A stretch of DNA of 64,000 bases. Origin: Ancylostoma caninum. Its lineage: Eukaryota > Nematoda > Chromadorea > Rhabditida > Ancylostomatidae. The notes beneath the pieces are model-generated. The model did not search any database. It saw nothing but the letters and a program-made list of their open reading frames with translations, and was not told the origin of the DNA. Positions 14,801 through 25,553 of this stretch are shown here, piece after piece. The position numbers and the translations under genes were made by a program. Numbering within the stretch: position 1 is the first letter of the stretch; every line of letters starts with the position of its first letter. The DNA lies in NCBI GenBank assembly GCA_037903475.1, contig JBAJFG010000102.1, forward strand, positions 1,080,001 through 1,144,000, given 5' to 3'.

Positions 14801-15620
14801 TTTTTCCACTAGTACTTCTACTAGTAACCATTTTTTCCCGAAATTTGGAGCGAAATCCTGAACTGATGCTGAATAAAAACCTGTCAAATTAACGATGCGT
14901 GTTCAACAAGATAGCACATGTTGGTGTGAGTTCCATCCGCAACACAAGAGAATAGAGAGGGAACAGATTGTTAGACAGTGAAACATGCCTTTACAATCTT
15001 AGACATGACTTAACATGTTTTCACGAAATCTTCGAAGGGGCGGAGCGCGCACTGGATCGGCTTTGGGTACCAACAGTGAAGATTCTGCCTGGACACTGCC
15101 TTTAAGTTGGTGTGTATATGCGAGAAGTACAACATTTGGGAAGTATAAGCAGCCATTCACTGAAGCGGTGCCATGTACCACAGTGACTGTAGGGGTCCCA
15201 CAGCGCACACTACAGTAACAAGTAAAAACATTTCAAATATAAAAGAGTAGAAATAAAAAATAAAATAAAAGAAATTGTCCCTTTCGTTCCTACCCTTAGA
15301 CGGACTAACCTCAATAGAAGTATAACAACCTTCCCCGGAACTCCTCAGTAAGGAGGGGAGGTTGTTTGTAAAAGGAACTAACCTGAATAGTCCTGGACGG
15401 CGTGGCAGCAGCAGCAAACTCCATCCATCGTCGAAACGTCGCCGAATAGGTAGAATAAGTAAAAGATGGAGTCGCAGCCAAAAACGTGTGGTTAGGAACA
15501 GATACTCAGGGAAGAACGTCGCAAATACGAAAAAACGATTTGCGTCGCAACGAAAACCGCATTGAACTACAGTTGGAATGGAGCGCGTTATAAACGTATC
15601 GGGAGAAGAGCCGATATAGA

Positions 15621-15683
<63 letters not shown>

Positions 15684-18600
15684 TGTGTGAGTATGTGTGT
15701 GTTTGTGTGTATGTATGTATGTATGCATGTACATGTGTATGTATGTGCGTACTATATGTATGTGTGTATGTGAGTATGTGTATGTGTGTGTAATGTGTGT
15801 GCATGTGTGTGTAAGTATGTGTATGAATGTGTGAGAATGTGTGTATGTGTGTGTACACGTATGTATGTCTATGTGTATAGATGTGTGCATGTGTGTGTAT
15901 GTGTCTGTGCGTACATGTGTATGTATGTATGTATATGTATGTCTGTGTGTCAGTGTATATGTATGTGTGTCTGTATGTGTCTGTATATATATGTGTATAT
16001 ATATATAAGGTAAGTGTGTATGTGTGTGTGTATGCAAGTACATGTGTATGTATGCGTGTGTACATATATGTAGGTGTGTATGTATGTGTATATGTGTATG
16101 TGTATGTATGTGTGTAAAAGCATGTATGTGTGTACATGTGTGTATGTATATGTGTATGTATGTGTGTATGTATGTGTGTCTATATGTGTCTGTAATATGT
16201 ATGTATATATAAGTATGGGTGTGAGTAAGAGTGCGTGTGTGTATGCATGTATGTATGTGTATATGTATGTATATGTGTGTATGTGAGCGTGTATATGTGT
16301 GCATGTGTTTATGTGTGTATGCGTGTGTGCATGTATGTGTGTATGTGTGTGTATTTATGTATGTGTGTATGTACGTGTGTATGAGTGTATCTAATTAAAC
16401 ACTAGTAGAATAGTTTCTTCAATCTACTTAAACTGCTTGGATTATTATCTGATAATCCATATTTATATAGAATAAACTTGTTTTTGTTAATGCAACGAAG
16501 TATGCTACCTAATATAAAATCATTATGATAATTATTTTGTAGTAGTAGAAATTTTAGTTGTTTAATTCGATCTACAAAATCATCAAAGAAAGTACAAGTC
16601 CTAGCTATCCTAAGTGTTTCGGTATATATGGAGGCTTTTTTGATACCCACTGAAATGGCCGAATCAGCATGAACTAGTCTTTTAACTTTAAAACCAAAAT
16701 GATCTGTTTTATTATACATTTTGGTAATAATATTACCACTGACTATACTGATATCAAGATCTAAGTAAGTGCAATGACAGCTACTGCTATGTGTACTTTC
16801 TAGTTGAAGATAATTATTGTAAACTTCAAATAATATATTTGAAATGTTTTCTTCATTACTATTATGTAATATTAGTATATCATCCATATAACGAAAAGGA
16901 TATATGATTTGTCTATTGTGAGCTACATTAACGGAATATTTATATTCAAAATAAGAAAGGGTAAGGTCAGCTAATAGTGGACTGAAGTTACCTCCCTGTG
17001 GTACTCCTATTGTCTGCTTGAAAAGAATACTGCTGAACTTACAAAAGCTGTTGTCCAACAGATAGTCTACAAAATAAAGCAAATCACTAACTGTATAATA
17101 CCTATAATTTCTTCTGGAATTATCATTTGTGTAAAATATTCTATTGTATCCATTGTGTGCTATATATTTTTTATCAGCGTTTTTGAAACATATTAACAAG
17201 AGCTCTCTGATATTAGACTTACATTATGTGGTAAATTGGTGAACATATTTGTAAAATCTGCCGAAAATAAAAATGGTTTCTTTATATCCAAATATGATAA
17301 ATCTCTACTGATATTAATGTCATCTATAGCCCAATAGCCTATAAAGTTTTTATTGCGTGTTTTTATTGCTAAGGAATACCTCTTAAAATGCCTTTTGATG
17401 AAGTTGAAAATATTCTTCAATTCCAAGGCTAATGGTTTTATACTGCTATTAGTAGCACCTGTTATAAATCGGAACTTTATTGGGTTTTTATGTAGTTTAG
17501 GAATACAATAGATTAAAGGTATACTACTTTTTTCAGTGTTAGTGGTAAGATTGTTAACGTCACAAAATTTACTGTGTCTATTCATTATTTCTTCACTTGT
17601 TTCAACATCATAAACCGTATAGGTATTGTTAGGATTAAATTGTATATCATTTCCATTGATTGCATTAAACCCCATCTCTTTTAAAATGATGATTAAGTAG
17701 TATTTCAAACACACTATGCCATAATTATTGCTAGCCTTGTCAAGGGGACATATTACGAAATTTTTTAAAAATTTTTTAAAAACATATTGTTAAAATTGTA
17801 ATGTATAGGACTATTAAGATGTGTGTTATAAAGATACGGCTTAAGCTTACGGACAAAACTATACTTAAGAAACTTATGAATATCTCCAACCTGGTTTGCA
17901 TTAAGTTTGTATTTCTTTTTGAAATTTTTAATAATTTTTTCAATAGTGGAAAAAATCCACTCGTAAAAGTTTTCTTTAGAAATTGTTTTGTTGATCCTAA
18001 ATTTTGTTCCCTTACTCATAATATTTCTGAGAATAGGATCTTTAATTATGTTAATATCACCAGTAATAACATGCTTATGGTGTTTATCAACATAATGAAG
18101 AAATTCTTTATCAAAACATTTACAACTGTTACCGATAATTTCTGTCAGAGTTGCTGTGTCTAAACTGTTTAGTACTTTATTGTAGTTAAAAATACCTTGT
18201 GAAACTGGCAAATCGTACGTGTAAACTAACCTACATGGAATATATTCTTTGTTATTTTTCATAACAATATTTTTTATATGTCTATTATTAATGATTTTAT
18301 TAAGATTGACATTATCTAAGAACTCGTGTAAATAATCAGTGCTGATATTGATATTAGGCTTAATACCATTTATGTATTTATTCTTATCCTTAAAGTGAAA
18401 TCTGCACAACAAAGCCAAAAGATATGGTTTAATTTTTGAATTAATTTTGTTGAGGAACCCTGCATCGTAACAAGAAGTAATAACTCTATTAAGAAAACTT
18501 CTCTTAAAAGAGTGTATATATCTAGAGAGAGATATGTGTGAGTCAATGTTATTAACTTCATTAATGAATATGTCCATGTCATTATGTTTCTTATTATTGC

Positions 18601-21600
18601 CTCGTCTTTTACTTTTAATTCTATCTTTTATAATACTCAGACTATAGTAAGGATGATTATCTTTATACAGTAATGGGTTAGAAATATCAGAAATATTGCC
18701 ATATCCTTTTATATTATCATTAAGTCCAAAAGGATAGGCTGTATTCAAGAGTTTAATCCAGAAGAATTCTTTTTCTGACAAAACTGCTTTATCGTTGTTA
18801 TCCTCACTACTATCTAAAATAGTTAGTGATATGTTTTTATTAGTGCATGAATTCTTAAAATGTTCGTAGAGATAATTGTTAACATCATTTTTATGAATAT
18901 GATAGATATGTTCCTTTATTCTGCATTTGATTTTTCTAGTAGTTAATCCCACATATTGTTTACCACAGTCTAAACAGGAAAGACAATATATAACATTATT
19001 ATTAGCACAGGAAGTATAAGGTTGAACATAAGTATAGATTTTTAAATTGGTAGAATTCGCTATAACAAATGGAAGATGATTAGTGATTAAACAAATTGAA
19101 CAGTTTTGATTACATGTGACCGTATGGTTATTATTACCGAAATTTTTTAGAGTATTTATATTGTCTACCTTACTCTTATAAAACTGATTAGACCTGTAAT
19201 AGGTTTTAGCATCGAAAGTTATAGTTTTTTTAGACCAAAAATAACTGCAAGAGGCCGGCCTGTACCCGAATGCAGTTGGGGAAAGTAGTTTAGCAGGGCT
19301 GCTGCAGGGCTACGGCGAACCCCGTGTGTGTTCTAAAGAATGAGAAGTGAAAGAGTGAGTAAAGGAAATGAACGGGACTTTTGGGGCCGTAGGAGCTATT
19401 CCTCTGCCACTCCTACAGTTAGTACCCATCAAAAGTCCCCCGTACTACAGTGTTCGATCTTCGCCCGTGGTCAACTAGGCCAACAATTCGTGTTGTTGCC
19501 AGTGCATCCTATTCACAAAAACGAATGAATCCATAGGCGATGAGTTATATTGGATAGCAATGAGGCTAAAAACCAGGTTGTGGTGGGGGGTGGGACGGAC
19601 ATAACCACTGTACTTTTGATTCCACCGTCTTATTGTATGGGTATGGGCCAGGGTGGTGCAGAAGTTTTTTTTTTGCAGGAGTGGAGACGGCATAAAAATT
19701 TAGGATCTAAGTTCAAAGCTGAAGGAATAAATCGTAAATAGAAGTAAAGAGGAAGGATCTGTGATAGAAGTTGGAAATAAGACGCAGAGTAAATTTCACC
19801 TCATTTCAACTATTTTGTCATTAAACAATCAACAAAAAAAAAACATAGTATAAGCGCGCGACTTTCAATGACATACGAGTCGTAGATCCAATTAAATTAA
19901 AAATTCTAATTCTAAATTGTATTACTTTGTATCACAGGAGCAAAAATGTTCAGAAAAGATTTTTTTTCGGAAAATTGCCCAATTACTAGCCTATAAAAGA
20001 AGCATCTAGAATGCCTGTGGTACACCATCCCATGCTCCATTGCCATTATTGCGCTCCACTGCCAACTGTCCCATTGAAAGCTAGTGATTTTATCGGAGTT
20101 AACATGATTTTAAACACAGCATCATTGTATTAGTGCACATTAAAAATTTGTTGCACCCGTTTCGAGAAATGGGTATGGTTTTCTATGATTGACTGATATC
20201 GATCTGTCACTGAATATTGATTGATTCTGACAAATTTCAGCAAATATGCTCGCTTCTGTGATCGTGATGGCGTTCTGCTACAGTTATTCAGTGTCCGGAA
20301 AACAACAAATGCGAGCCGGTGTGCGGATACAGTATACCTTCCAGGTGAGTACGTAATTGCAGATGTTACACATGAACGACGCGATCTCTGCGTATATTAA
20401 GCTTCTAACAGCTCCAAGCTGAAGAGACGTTCTGACTAGTTAGATCTTTACTGGAGCGGTGTGTCCGAGGGGCGGGGCTTGTCGCTAAGTGACCAATCAG
20501 AGCACGCGAGAGTGTGACACGAGCCAATCACTCCATTTCTCAAGTCTGTAGTTTGCAGAAAATAGGAGATCAAACTGGAGATGATTCCCTTGGTATTTAA
20601 GATTCTCAAGCAATACGAGCCTATAAATCCATTTTTTAATAAAAATTTTTTTTAAAATTTAACTATTTTTCAGGCCACTTTTCTGCCGGTGGTTTTCGCC
20701 TGCCTCGTGCCAGTAATCACTTATTTACCTCTCTTTGCCGTCGATGCACCAATAATCATGCATATCTGGAAGATTCTCCTTGTCAACTCAGCCGCTACCC
20801 TCATTCACTACCTGTTTTTCATACCAAAGTACGTTCATACTGCAAGCGCTTTGATTGGTTAGCATCCAACGCAGCTCTGTGATTGGTTGGCACTGCGATC
20901 AATCACAGCGCTGCGTCGAGATCATTGATCAAAGGTCAAATTTTCAGCCTGTGCCTGCTGTTCTCCATTCATCTCCCGGCCTGTACAGTTGTAAATTGTA
21001 CTGAATGCTGTTGCGATATGGAAGATGACAGTTCGATCTACTATATTCCAACTACCGCACGAGCTGTTCATCCGGAAGGGTAGGCGTGGCCTTCTTACCG
21101 TAACTCCCCATAGCATACTGTAGAGAGTACTGTAATCTTTCAGGATCTACCAGCACACCTCCTACACATATTCAGTGCCAAAGTCCATAGTTAATGGCGG
21201 ACCGCCAAACTATTTGGCCATTGGTGAGTGGCTGGACCATTTTCCTCTAATCGATATATTGATTTATTACTCGTTACAGCCGGCCCACCTCTGGAGCCAT
21301 CGTATGCAGGAGATTACGTTAGGGCAAATATTGAACGAACAAGAACAAGGCGGGCTAGGAGGATAAGCGAGGTAAGCGTTGTGAGACTACTGTAGCCCTG
21401 TAGGGTTACTGTAGTCTGGTTACTTTAAATGAAATATTGACTTCATTTGAGGGCTCCGTGCAACCGTCTTCTGAGACAGCTACTCCTAGAGCGCAACGGA
21501 CCTCACGGAAACAATCTCGGGACGATTCCATCTATGAACCTCCTCCAAGCCCAGTAAGTTCTGGTTTTAACCAAAAATGATCGGTTGGACCGCAGGCGAA

Positions 21601-22649
21601 AAATGAAAGCAGTTTGCTGATGTCATCCAACTCCTAATTTCCGTTAAACGTAAACTTTCCCGGATTTTTCAAAGATTGGCAGTGGGCGGGGCTTCTGTAC
21701 CTACACACGTGCGCGTATGCGTTGCGGCTTTTGCCGATAGCGAGGGATTTTAGCAACATAAATTCACAATTTGTAAGATTTTTCAATGCCAAACACCTCA
21801 TGAATACGTTTTTTGTGCCTGCCATACTTGTTTGTTCTCCGCAGGAGTAATTTCACCATTCTGACAATGCGGAGGCATCGTGCCCACGCGTGCGCATGCG
21901 TAGCGGCTTCCCAGGAGTTTTAAAAAATCTAGCCGTTTTGCACATAAGAAAATCTACTGGTTTATAATACAAAAACCAGACACCTATTTTATAATGAGGC
22001 TGCCGTCTTGCGCCATCATTTTTGATCCAAGTCCTCTAGACCGTTTCGTTATTTTGGCTGTGGGCGGAGCTTTGACCCCACATGCGTGCGTATGCGCAGC
22101 GGTCCGCCGGGTTTTCTCAACGAATATGGCCAATTTTTGACATTTTCTATTATGTAAATCCTGGAACTTATCAGTGACAATTTATAATGGACGCGCCTGT
22201 TTGCTCGAAACCAATTTGTTCAGGGTTCGAAGGCTGACTTCATCATTTTGGCAGTGGCCGCGGCTTGACGCTCGGGCGCGCGTATGTGTAGCGGCTCACC
22301 GGGCTTTTGTGACAATTTCGAGCTTTTTTTCTGGGTTTCAATTTCGTTTTGTGGGGGTTGCAAATCCCTGTTACACTGTTTATTCCTCATACTAGCTAAG
22401 CCCCGCCCAGAGCCAGATCTTTGAAATGGACATCATTCGTTAGGTGCAGTGCGCTGTTCATGGAAGTTCAGACGACAAAAATATTTCCAGAGAATGTCAT
22501 CACGTGATGCATCGCCGCAACGTGTTCGACAGCCACACGGACCATACTTCCAGGATCCTTCGATCAATATGCATCAACAACGTTGGCGACCATTTGCGCA
22601 TCCTCAACCGTATATGTATTATCCGCCCACATCTGGTTTCCGACGGTAG
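2842..22649 (+). CDS. Patched-related (PTR family) membrane protein, 3' portion, 19 exons
   Basis: Exons: 2842-2971, 6765-6914, 8839-8932, 9486-9580, 9844-10027, 10140-10242, 10801-10878, 11218-11301, 11538-11686, 11975-12074, 12388-12505, 12901-12978, 20241-20344, 20674-20828, 20948-21079, 21144-21223, 21280-21371, 21452-21553, 22491-22649. All phases agree and give 728 residues ending at a TAG. The order matches PTR/Patched proteins: sterol-sensing-domain helices TM3-TM6 (residues about 4-150, with SKPLVGIQIAF and the post-TM6 signature GGRREAKG), TM7 with YPIVIF (about 195-215), a second ectodomain (about 218-390), TM8-TM12 (about 390-560), then a polar, Arg/Ser/Pro-rich cytoplasmic tail of about 165 residues. 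PTRs act in membrane sterol/lipid handling, cuticle and moulting in nematodes. The 5' half is not in view. TM4 reads AGIGLLW where GVDDMF is usual, and TM10 reads LSAN where SVDF is usual, so the RND acidic relay is absent. Introns of 3.8 and 7.3 kb host transposons. The exact family member is not assigned. Confidence 0.9.
3890..4742. mobile_element. Non-autonomous Tc1/mariner-type element (MITE), 853 bp
   Basis: Terminal inverted repeats of about 32 bp begin CAGTCGCGGCCAAAAAGATA at both ends and are flanked by TA dinucleotides (3888-3889 and 4743-4744), the target duplication of the Tc1/mariner superfamily. No transposase frame is present, so it would need a helper in trans. It lies in the 2972-6764 intron of the PTR gene. 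The rest of that intron shows no other recognisable gene or repeat. Confidence 0.85.
13405..13560. repeat. Dispersed repeat, intact (empty-site) copy
   Basis: This segment shares AATAAGCTCGCTTGGG and the downstream GTGTGGATATGTGAGAAG region with 14440-15165. There the corresponding positions are split by the TTAA-flanked MITE. It therefore serves as the paralogous empty site for that insertion. No coding potential is seen. Confidence 0.7.
14529..15105. mobile_element. TTAA-flanked MITE with short inverted repeats
   Basis: The ends are TTAA-AGGCAGTGTCCAGGC at 14529 and its reverse complement closing with TTAA at 15102-15105. Duplicated TTAA is the hallmark of piggyBac-type integration, but there is no transposase frame. 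Flanking sequence on both sides aligns with the uninterrupted repeat at 13405-13560, where TAA stands at the insertion point. This supports the boundaries independently. Confidence 0.85.
15282..15384 (-). ncRNA. Structured motif copy A (hammerhead-like core)
   Basis: Read on the minus strand it contains CTGAGGA-GTTCC, then GGAAC-GAAA about 45 nt later. A separate outer helix pairs 15360-15366 with 15324-15330 (AACAACC/GGTTGTT), and a hairpin CTCCT-TACTG-AGGAG lies inside it. Copies B, C and D keep these pairings with changed bases. On the minus strand it follows directly after a consensus splice donor (CAG|GTTAGT at 15383/15382). It lies antisense in the PTR intron, 3' of the Penelope-like element. 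Whether it is transcribed or catalytic is unknown. Confidence 0.5.
15620..16392. repeat. TG / TGTATG microsatellite
   Basis: A perfect (GT)n run of about 60 bp is followed by about 700 bp of degenerate TGTG/TATG repeats. It adjoins the 3' end of the Penelope-like element. The long Thr-His and Val-Cys open frames across it on both strands are repeat artefacts, not genes. Confidence 0.95.
16402..17714 (-). pseudogene. PLE ORF, C-terminal part: reverse transcriptase
   Basis: This part carries RT motifs in order: IPLIYCIPKLHKNP, FRFITG, motif A SADFTNMFTNLPH, then after a second frameshift near 17200 GVPQGGNFSPLLADLTL and motif C FRYMDDILIL with the catalytic YMDD. The KLHK and NMFTNLP blocks are Penelope-like rather than LINE-like. 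The C-terminus ends soon after the thumb region with no endonuclease behind it, which agrees with the endonuclease being upstream. All catalytic aspartates are preserved, so decay by frameshift appears recent. Confidence 0.85.
17765..19302 (-). pseudogene. PLE ORF, N-terminal part: Cys motif, GIY-YIG endonuclease, linker
   Basis: The frame shows a Cys cluster (CNQNCSICL), then VIYCLSCLDCGKQYVGLT, which is the GIY...YVG signature. It continues with TTRKIKCRIKEH carrying the catalytic Arg region and EKEFFWIKLLNTAYPFGLND, which contains the conserved Glu and the WI..L.T..P.GLN block typical of PLE endonucleases. There is no clear ATG: frame-open sequence begins near 19302, and the first recognised start-like codon inside it is GTG at the YVG motif, which cannot be the real start. 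The frame ends at 17765 within a duplicated TTTTTAAAAAAT tract. Shifting frame there restores NFVICPLDKASNNYG, so the stop is a frameshift lesion. Confidence 0.8.
19374..19439. other. Nested perfect hairpin upstream of the Penelope-like ORF
   Basis: GGGACTTTTG (19374-19383) pairs with CAAAAGTCCC (19430-19439), and inside it GTAGGAG (19389-19395) pairs with CTCCTAC (19410-19416). It lies about 70-140 bp 5' of the open frame on the element's sense strand. Penelope elements often carry ribozyme or leader structures in this position, but the hammerhead core is not seen here. The function is unknown. Confidence 0.5.
21580..22400. repeat. Four degenerate tandem units (~190 bp) in the last PTR intron
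   Basis: The phrases GTGGGCGG(G/A)GC and GCGTATGCG(T/C)(T/A)GCGG recur near 21712, 21892, 22088 and 22281, spaced about 180-196 bp. Each is followed by an AT-rich half. The units are too diverged to be a recent array. They fill the intron between exons ending at 21553 and starting at 22491. Confidence 0.65.
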
Positions 22650-23063
22650 ATCACACTTAGTGAATCCGCACCTCTGTGTTCTTTTTTGTTTGCAAATTTT
22701 GATTCTTTGCTCAAAACAAATTGTGATTACTATAATTATTGCCTTGTTGCATATTTAGTTGATTTTGTGCATTTTTTCGTAGCTTATGTGATTCAGTATG
22801 CAATTGCACTATTTGTTGTTCCAAAAACCACCGTATGCATCTCATGACCGTGATTTATTCCAAGTTTAAGTTACGTTTCAATTTGAGTTACCAAAAAAAC
22901 TTCTCAGTTGTTGAAAAGTGATAGTTGTCCGTCTGTCCGTTCGTATGGTGCTTTCATGAGCATTCTTTCGTCTTTCGACTTCTCAGTCGATGTGTTGAGC
23001 AACTTTTTTCCTCCACATTTTCTCATTTTTTTGTGCAATAGTGTAGTATATTTTAAAATTAAT

Positions 23064-23069
23064 AATAAA
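23064..23069 (+). promoter_or_regulatory. Candidate poly(A) signal of the PTR gene
   Basis: A canonical AATAAA lies 415 bp after the PTR stop codon in an AT-rich segment. No other good signal is nearer. The interval 22650-23064 would be the 3' UTR. Confidence 0.5.
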
Positions 23070-23430
23070 TATTAATAATTTGATGTTTAGAAACTTTGAT
23101 TTTTGATGTTAATCTGTGGTCAAATTGTAATGTGTGGGGCAGCAGAGGGAGGCAGTGTTCCATCCAACGCTTAGTTATGAAGTTGGGACGTTTCGCAGTA
23201 GTTTAGGACAGGTTCAACAGTTTTCAAACACAGGGCAAGAGTGCAGACGGCAGAGCAGGGGTGTGGCCGCTCTGCGTCTGTCTCTTGTCCAGCTGTGATT
23301 GGTTGGGAGGTTCTTAACTTCCCGCTCATCCGGAGTGGACGAGGTTTCCTGGATATATGCGATATATCCTGCCGTTTTAAAATTTTCTAGCTGTTGGAAA
23401 TTTTCAGGACAAGGTATACCGATTTTCACC

Positions 23431-23458
23431 ATGACAACTCGTCCACTTTCAGACAGCG
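23431..23458 (+). CDS. Possible first coding exon (low support)
   Basis: An acceptor TTTTCAG at 23401-23407 is followed by a short leader and an ATG encoding MTTRPLSDS, then a good donor |GTAAGA. This is the shape of a trans-spliced nematode first exon. No downstream exon could be joined with confidence. One at 29149 fits the phase and gives about 43 further residues to a stop, but three frames there look equally plausible. Confidence 0.2.
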
Positions 23459-25310
23459 GTAAGATTAAAACACCCTCCCCAGGCGCGTTGGTGGGCCATC
23501 ACAGATGACGCACTCCCATAAGCTCCTGTGTAGGGGGAGAAGTCACCACAAAACGCAAGATTTTCCTATCATATTCCTTTTTTTATTCTTTATTTTCTCC
23601 TCCCTCTCCCATTGTCTGAGCATGGAGGAGCGTGCTGGAGAGGGCAGACGACAAGAGAAAAGCCGCTCGCAGTGAGCCGCGGTGCGGTCGGAGACCATTT
23701 CTCGTGCATTGATGCATTTGACAAATTCTTCGTTCCCAAATACTACTAGCTGTTTTTTTTTTCGTTGCGAGTCAATAATTCAACGTATTTACAATAAACA
23801 CCACATATAAATAAATGTAAATAAATAGATGGGTAAGCAAAACATCTACAGAAGGAGTTCTTGCACAATTTAAGTGGGCAGGATGGACCTCGAGACCTTG
23901 ATTTATCTTATCTATGGCAATAAACAAATAAATAACTTAATATATATAATAATAACTGGAGAAAAAATTAAATAAATATGGATATGAAAATCTTAGTTAT
24001 CGTAATTTTGGGAGTGGAGCACGGGTGCTCCAGGGTGACATCATTTATAACCCCAACCCCCTAAACTAGGCCAAAGTTCAAATTATTGTTCTCAACGACG
24101 CCCTCAGCTAATTGCGACTGTCAGGAACACTTACGTACGTAATTTGCAAGCTTGCTGCTGTACATTCTGGCCTCTTTGCATGCAATTTGTGGAATTCTGA
24201 GTGAATGCTAGTAAACTCTGGAGTTAGAGCGTCTCTTTCGTCAATCTCACAAGGATTTAGTGCTTTTGTCGATGTTTGAATTCTTTGAATATAAATTATT
24301 CACTAAAATTATTCCAATAAATGCAGCAAAATTAAAGCTAAATTTCCATGAAGGAGGTGACACGGTGCCTTCAGCGCATTTTCCTAGAGAAGCTTTGGAA
24401 ATTTCTTGGAGATTTCCCTCGCAAATTTTCACGAGCAATCAGGAAACCTCGCACTTTAGTACTTCTGCTCTGCAGAGATGGATGCCTATAGCTTCAGACG
24501 CTGTACTATAATTTCCTTCAGACGCTGTACTACAATTTTGTGAAGCCTGGTCAAGGTACAATCTCTAAAGTGCAATCCCTGAGAAATTCCTCTGATTATG
24601 CACTTTGCTATAGCTATAAAATTGAAGCCGATTATATTTCTTAAAGCCACTACTATTTGCAAAATCAAGGCTCTGTGGGCGCGTTTTTGCTGCATTTCCA
24701 AAGGAATTTTGTACGTTTCCTATTAAATTAGGGCAGATTTTCATAAAATCTGTAGTTGCATCTCGCCCTTGAGGGCAGAAAGCTGATTTTGTACCTATGA
24801 AATCTCACTGAAAGGACCTCATTTGTCTCTTCAATAAATGTCCAAACGAGATATTATGATTTCTGATTTTCTGGCCTCTTGGCCTCCACCAAGATCATCT
24901 TATGCCTTCATCTTTTTCCTACTGGTTACCATAGGTATCTCAGAATTTCCTGAAATCAGCTTAAATTTTATCTGCCTTACAAATCTACTGATTACCTAAT
25001 GAGAATCACCGTGATTACGGCTATTCAAGAGTCGACAAAATTTTTCTGCAAAATCGCGTCTGCGCTTGATTTCTCGTATTTCTTCCTGTTGAGCGTTGCG
25101 CCTTCATTGGCATGAATGCCACATTCAGGAAGTTTTTATCATTGAGCTGAAGTGGACATAATTTCTGTAGCTATCACATTCAGGACTGTCCAAAAAGGAG
25201 AAAATGCCCTTCTCGGAACAAAATGTCTTCCCAGAATAAAATCCAGCCACGCACCAACTCACACATAGCACAAGAGTCGGCAATAGCAGTAATTAATGAT
25301 TGATTTTCAG

Positions 25311-25553
25311 GAAACTCCAAATGGCCATATGCAAGGGGAGGGACCGCGTGGCGTGGCAGTCGGGTTGTCTGCTGCTGGTAGAAACAGAGAAACCAGAGCC
25401 ATATGCAGCACTTCTGTGTCTCTGCCCAAGAGAGCCGCGCCGCGTTACCGCCCCTTGCACACAGTTGTTTGGGGCGCTCTGTATTTTCAATACATCCAAG
25501 ATGTGCAACCGAATAAAGAACTGATGCAAAAAGCTAAGGAATTAGAAAAATGA
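25311..25553 (+). CDS. Candidate terminal exon of an unrecognised gene
   Basis: An acceptor TGATTTTCAG precedes an open frame of 80 codons starting ETPNGHMQGEG and ending with the charged helix-like LMQKAKELEK before TGA. Its aromatic segment VVWGALYFQYIQDV and its codon choice look protein-like, unlike the surroundings. Upstream exons were not found and the family is not recognised. Two other frames are also open for part of the exon, so the call is tentative. Confidence 0.35.
   Translation, partial: ETPNGHMQGEGPRGVAVGLSAAGRNRETRAICSTSVSLPKRAAPRYRPLHTVVWGALYFQYIQDVQPNKELMQKAKELEK

Larger units (their letters stand above)
16402..19302 (-). mobile_element. Penelope-like retroelement with N-terminal GIY-YIG (permuted order)
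   Basis: On the minus strand a reading frame runs from about 19302 (just after an in-frame stop) to a stop at 16402, interrupted by two frameshifts (near 17765 and 17200). It encodes a Cys-rich region, a GIY-YIG endonuclease, a linker and then a reverse transcriptase. Canonical Penelope elements place GIY-YIG after the RT. The reversed order matches the N-terminal-endonuclease group (Naiad/Chlamys/Hydra types as I recall them). Base composition is more AT-rich than the neighbouring PTR exons. Both frameshifts argue that this copy is dead. Element borders and any pseudo-LTRs were not resolved. Confidence 0.85.
12979..20240. other. 7.26 kb PTR intron acting as a transposon nest
   Basis: The intron joins phase-1 exons ending at 12978 and starting at 20241. 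It contains two diverged copies of one repeat (near 13405-13560 and 14440-15165), a TTAA MITE within the second copy, an antisense structured motif at 15282-15384, the TG-rich microsatellite, and an antisense Penelope-like element. Between 19440 and 20240 I see nothing coding. Confidence 0.85.

Noticed and set aside
15282..15384. Calling the four-copy motif a classical hammerhead ribozyme
   Set aside because: The core strings fit, but no partner for stem III with a UH cleavage site was found in the right place, and the outer helix interleaves with stem II.
15157..16304. Long Thr-His-rich ORFs of 326 and 238 codons
   Set aside because: They translate the TG microsatellite and adjoining sequence; period-driven openness.
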